NCBI GenBank assembly: GCA_022360595.1
Contig: JAKSCN010000668.1
Coordinates: 1 to 9,682, forward strand
Reading direction: 5' to 3'
From: Chromatiales bacterium
Lineage (GTDB): Bacteria; Pseudomonadota; Gammaproteobacteria; Chromatiales; Chromatiaceae
Length of the DNA stretch: 9,682 bases
The notes beneath the pieces are model-generated. The model made no database searches, was not told where the DNA came from, and worked only from the letters and a program-made list of their open reading frames with translations. Position numbers and translations under genes: made by a program. Below are positions 6,691 to 9,682 of the stretch, in pieces (the first letter of the stretch is position 1; each line of letters opens with the position of its first letter).

Positions 6691-6819
6691 TTTTCTATCG
6701 CTCCTCATGCCTGGGAGATAAGACTACCCATAGTTTGATAAAGCAATATCCGCTACCAGAATGCAATACTGCTACAGGCTTCACTGATAAAACCAACGAA
6801 ATTGACGAACCTTATATTC

Positions 6820-6894
6820 AGGTCTGTTAACACAAAATTTGATTGATGCTTTTTAAGCTCAAGAGTGACGATCAAATTACTGTTAACAGGTCCC
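6820..6894. repeat. About 75-bp inverted-repeat element in the protease gene leader
   Basis: The left end AGGTCTGTTAACACAAAATT and the right end, whose complement begins GGGACCTGTTAACAGTAATT, form an imperfect inverted repeat of about 27 bases. The interior and right half (TGCTTTTTAAGCTCAAGAGT, then GACGATCAAATTA) resemble the left end of the element at 9489 in reverse orientation. It ends about 27 bases before the protease start codon, so the gene's leader and possibly its promoter come from repeat sequence. Confidence 0.75.
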
Positions 6895-6920
6895 AAGCAT
6901 ACCTGCTGAAGAGGTTTACT

Positions 6921-9386
6921 ATGGCTATCGCAAAAAAAAGAACACAAAAGGCCTACTTGGGTCTGCTTCTTTGGTCTCTATCATGTCATGCGCTTTCAGC
7001 AGTCTTTTTCCCTGACGCCACCGAGCTGGCGAATTTCAGCAAGCAGGAAAAAGATTCACACCGCCAGGCAGTGGCATCGGCTCTGACCAGTGTTCAGCGC
7101 GGTACAACGCCCAACGCCGAATATGTTCAGATCGATGACATGCGTTTTCCTGTTAACGACATTACCGTTAAAAGCGGCTTCACCAGCACCAAGTGGTCTG
7201 GCGGAACGGTCTACTATGAATTTGACCCGGGTGTCACCAGCGCCCATCAACAGGCGTGGCTCGATGCCGCGGCGGAGTGGTCAGCGGTGGCGGGCGTCAC
7301 TTTCGTCGCCAGAACCAATCAGCCCAATTACATCTATGTCAAGAACGATCCGGGCAACTGGTCCTATGTTGGCATGATCGGTGGTAAACAGGAGATGGGC
7401 ATCTACAACTGGAGCTATAAATTTATTATCGCTCATGAGATTGGCCATGCACTGGGGCTGCTACATGAGCAATCGAGGTCCGACCGGGATAGTTATGTAA
7501 ACATCCTGACGGAAAATATCACATCGGGAAAAGAGCATAATTTTGATAAAGCCTCGACCACCAACTACGGTGATTATGACTTTGATTCCGTCATGCACTA
7601 CGGTAGAACAGCTTTCACGAAGAATGGCCAGAACACTATTGAACCCTTGCCCGCCTACAGTTCATGGCTCTATCTGATAGGACAACGGAATCATTTGAGC
7701 GCCAACGATCAGTCGGGGATGGCCTCACGCTACCCGCCAACCGGCGTGCAATATAGTGTCAGCGCAACCGCCGGCACCGGCGGCAGCGTAACACCCAGTT
7801 CACAGACAGTGAACAGCGGCGCGACCGCCAGTTTCACGGTAACAGCCGATAACAACTACAATGTCGACAACGTGGGCGGCACCTGTCCTGCCGGAAGCTG
7901 GAACACCTCCACCTACACCACCGGGGCAATTGCCAGCAATTGCTCAGTGAGCTTCAGTTTTACCGCTATCAGCACACAACAACTGCAGAATGGCACACCA
8001 TTGACCGGGCTCTCCGGCGCCCAGAACAGTAGTGCCTACTATGCGTTAGATGTCCCTTCGGGTGCATCGAATCTCATCATTGGGACATCAGGTGGGAGCG
8101 GGGATGTCGATCTATACGTCCGCTTTGGCTCACACCCGAGCACGAACAGCCACGATTGCGCGCCATACTTAAATGGAAATAGCGAAACATGTACATTTAG
8201 CACCCCTTTAGTCGGCACCTACTACATCCTCCTGAATGGCTATACAAGCTACTCCAACGTCACACTCACCGCCTCCTACACAGGCGGTGAAACAGGCTGT
8301 GCAAATTCGGTGAACCCTGTCATCAGTGGCAAAACCTACACCGGTAAAGAGGCCTGTATCGCGACAACATCCATCACCACGCAATCCACGGTGACGGTTG
8401 CCAACAACGCCGATGTGGTGTTTAAGGCGCCTCTCATCAACCTTGGACAGGGATTTACGGCCGCATCAGGCACCAGCTTTAAGGCCGGCGCCAATGTGGA
8501 TATCACAGGCTATGCGTCGAGCACAAAATCGATAGCGGCATCGGCCACCGCCAAACCCCAGGTCACACCCGGCGGCAGCCCACAGCCATTGGCGATTAAT
8601 AAACCGCGCAGCCTTACTCAAGATGAGCTACCGTCGAGCCTTCGCACCTTGTTGAACAGACATGCAGCCATAGCAACGGATATCTTCATCGACGCAAGAG
8701 AAGAGCATATTCTGTTCGCCACCGAGACCGGCCTGACATTCGCGGATGATAATGGCTTGTCGGACATCTACTTATATGATCTGGCCGCCGGGCAAGTGAT
8801 GCTGGTCAGCCGGGGTATAACCGGTGCAGCGGCAGATGGCGCCAGCAGCTATCCAGCGATGGATGGACTGGCCAAGCGCATCGTCTTCCAGAGCGACGCG
8901 AGCAATCTGACCAGTGGAGAAGATAACGGCGTTGCTGACATATTCGTCTTCGATCGGCACACCCAGCACACCGAGCGCATACCCGCTGTTATGGCGCAAC
9001 CTGCTGGCCATCCGGCTATCGATGCGATGGGTGAAACCATCCTGTTTGACCAATACAAGAACACCACAACCCGTCAGATTTACATCTATGACTGGAACAG
9101 TCACTCGGTAAGCCGTTTCAGTGATATGAAGTCAGGCGATAACCACCATCCGGTCATCAGCAGTGACGGCCGCTATGTGGCCTATTTGATGATGGCCAAT
9201 GAGAGCCACTGCGCAATCCACTATCAGGACCGGGAGCACTTCACCTTTGAACGCAGCCGTTGCCCGGACAGACTGCAGCAGGCAGGTGAACAGGCGCGCC
9301 CACATTTCAGTACGGACGGTAATGAAGTGGAGTGGCGGATAACGGCTGATGAGACACCGGTGGTGACACGAAACCCACTCCACTAG
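6921..9386 (+). CDS. Secreted astacin-like (M12A) zinc metalloprotease with PPC and beta-propeller-like C-terminus
   Basis: The protein has 821 residues from ATG 6921, chosen for the AGAGG about 6 bases upstream and for the good signal peptide that follows (basic KKRTQK, hydrophobic core, likely cut after ALSA at 27). An earlier in-frame TTG/ATG at 6843-6846 lies inside a repeat and is unlikely. The astacin catalytic domain (about 80-271) has HEIGHALGLLHE (172-183) with zinc ligands His172, His176, His182 and base Glu173, followed by RSDRD, and a Met-turn SVMHY (223-227). Next come an InlB-like beta-repeat with GTGGSVTPSSQTVNSGA (about 276-348), a PPC-type domain (about 355-454, SGDVDLYVRFG), a Cys-flanked beta segment (460-529) like those in other secreted proteins, and four PD40-like blades (about 590-760, e.g. 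SDIYLYD, ADIFVFD, RQIYIYD). It is likely exported by Sec and perhaps the type II pathway. The substrate is unknown. Confidence 0.93.
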   Translation: MAIAKKRTQKAYLGLLLWSLSCHALSAVFFPDATELANFSKQEKDSHRQAVASALTSVQRGTTPNAEYVQIDDMRFPVNDITVKSGFTSTKWSGGTVYYEFDPGVTSAHQQAWLDAAAEWSAVAGVTFVARTNQPNYIYVKNDPGNWSYVGMIGGKQEMGIYNWSYKFIIAHEIGHALGLLHEQSRSDRDSYVNILTENITSGKEHNFDKASTTNYGDYDFDSVMHYGRTAFTKNGQNTIEPLPAYSSWLYLIGQRNHLSANDQSGMASRYPPTGVQYSVSATAGTGGSVTPSSQTVNSGATASFTVTADNNYNVDNVGGTCPAGSWNTSTYTTGAIASNCSVSFSFTAISTQQLQNGTPLTGLSGAQNSSAYYALDVPSGASNLIIGTSGGSGDVDLYVRFGSHPSTNSHDCAPYLNGNSETCTFSTPLVGTYYILLNGYTSYSNVTLTASYTGGETGCANSVNPVISGKTYTGKEACIATTSITTQSTVTVANNADVVFKAPLINLGQGFTAASGTSFKAGANVDITGYASSTKSIAASATAKPQVTPGGSPQPLAINKPRSLTQDELPSSLRTLLNRHAAIATDIFIDAREEHILFATETGLTFADDNGLSDIYLYDLAAGQVMLVSRGITGAAADGASSYPAMDGLAKRIVFQSDASNLTSGEDNGVADIFVFDRHTQHTERIPAVMAQPAGHPAIDAMGETILFDQYKNTTTRQIYIYDWNSHSVSRFSDMKSGDNHHPVISSDGRYVAYLMMANESHCAIHYQDREHFTFERSRCPDRLQQAGEQARPHFSTDGNEVEWRITADETPVVTRNPLH

Positions 9387-9403
9387 CGTGACGCTAAACA
9401 GCG

Positions 9404-9445
9404 TTAAAAAGGCTTGAGGCGTTAAACCACAAGCCTTTTTTCTTT
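9404..9445 (+). terminator. Rho-independent terminator of the protease gene
   Basis: The stem AAAAAGGCTTG (9406-9416) pairs perfectly with CAAGCCTTTTT (9430-9440) across a 13-base loop, and a T-rich tail follows. It begins 20 bases after the TAG stop. The 42 bases match the tRNA-Asn terminator at 6183-6224 at 36 positions; the changes fall mostly in the loop-side half of the stem and the loop. Confidence 0.88.
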
Positions 9446-9488
9446 ACCACACTTTATGACGCTCCATGCACCAAGGCGTCAGACCCTA

Positions 9489-9682
9489 GGGCCTGTTGAC
9501 ACTAATTTGATTGTCACTGTTGAGCCTGAAAAAGCACCCATCAAGGCACGAGGAGTGCAGTTTGGTCGTTCCAAATAAGCGACGAGTAACGCTGAGTGGT
9601 GCTTTTTCAGGCTCAACCCGGCGGGCCAGGGCCATTTTTTGCCCAGCGGCGTTATCAGTCGCTTATGTAGGTTCACTACACG
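9489..9682 (+). mobile_element. Left end of a larger copy of the repeat family, running off the window
   Basis: TAGGGCCTGTTGACACTAAT at 9488 onward is the terminal repeat, followed by GATTGTCACTG. A second, internal inverted repeat is perfect over 20 bases: GTTGAGCCTGAAAAAGCACC at 9519-9538 and its complement at 9598-9617, able to form a long hairpin. Interior bases (GGCACGAGGAG, GCAGTTTGGTC) match the complete copy at 3961. No right end occurs before the window stops, and no transposase is visible, so this may be a longer MITE or the edge of the parental insertion sequence. A 65-codon minus-strand open frame across it (9676-9479) has no support as a gene. Confidence 0.75.

Noticed and set aside
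6937..6990. Lipoprotein signal at the Cys in the protease signal peptide
   Set aside because: The bases encode WSLSC, where position -3 is Ser rather than Leu, Val or Ile; a normal signal peptidase site follows at ALSA.
9479..9676. A 65-codon minus-strand open frame at the window end, considered as a transposase piece
   Set aside because: It reads straight through the terminal and internal inverted repeats and shows no transposase motif.

Overview
The window reads as a free-standing piece of a gammaproteobacterial chromosome, probably from a Chromatiales-like or sulfur-oxidiser-like lineage. The lineage is inferred from protein style, the moderately high GC content and the uvrB / class-I aminotransferase neighbourhood also known from Pseudomonas. 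No rRNA or other phylogenetic marker is present to fix it.

Layout. (1) 1-1021: the 3' end of a hybrid histidine kinase (ATPase core plus receiver), followed by a small HPt protein; together they form the middle of a His-Asp-His phosphorelay. (2) 1723-1019, facing them: an OmpR/PhoB-type response regulator, the likely output of that relay. (3) 3914-1908: full-length uvrB, the nucleotide excision repair helicase, on the minus strand. (4) 4162-5349: a subgroup Ib aspartate-type aminotransferase on the plus strand, divergent from uvrB and closed by a clear terminator. (5) 5485-6039: a GspH/FimT-type minor pseudopilin or pilin. (6) 6104-6179: tRNA-Asn(GTT) with its own promoter and a perfect 15-bp-stem terminator. 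(7) 6921-9386: a secreted, multidomain astacin-like zinc metalloprotease with its own terminator.

The unusual part lies between and at the edges of the genes. A family of short inverted-repeat elements, with TIR TTAGGGCCTGTTAACACTAA and flanking TA, occurs at least six times: 983-1023, 1805-1849, 3961-4094, 6614-6690, 6820-6894 and 9489-9682 (running off the end). They look like MITEs or solo ends of one parental insertion sequence; no transposase gene is in the window. They appear to have been put to use. One solo end supplies the last codons of the HPt gene and the stop codons of both convergent genes. The TIR carries an outward TTAACA hexamer that sits exactly 17 bp from AATAAT in front of uvrB, making a near-consensus promoter. 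Another copy lies in the leader of the protease gene.

A second observation is that the terminators of tRNA-Asn and of the protease gene match at 36 of 42 positions, as direct copies flanking a 3.2-kb block that contains only the protease and repeat debris. This may mark a cassette inserted next to the tRNA gene. No CRISPR array, prophage or obviously new multi-gene system is visible; the element family and its effects on genes are the main points of interest.
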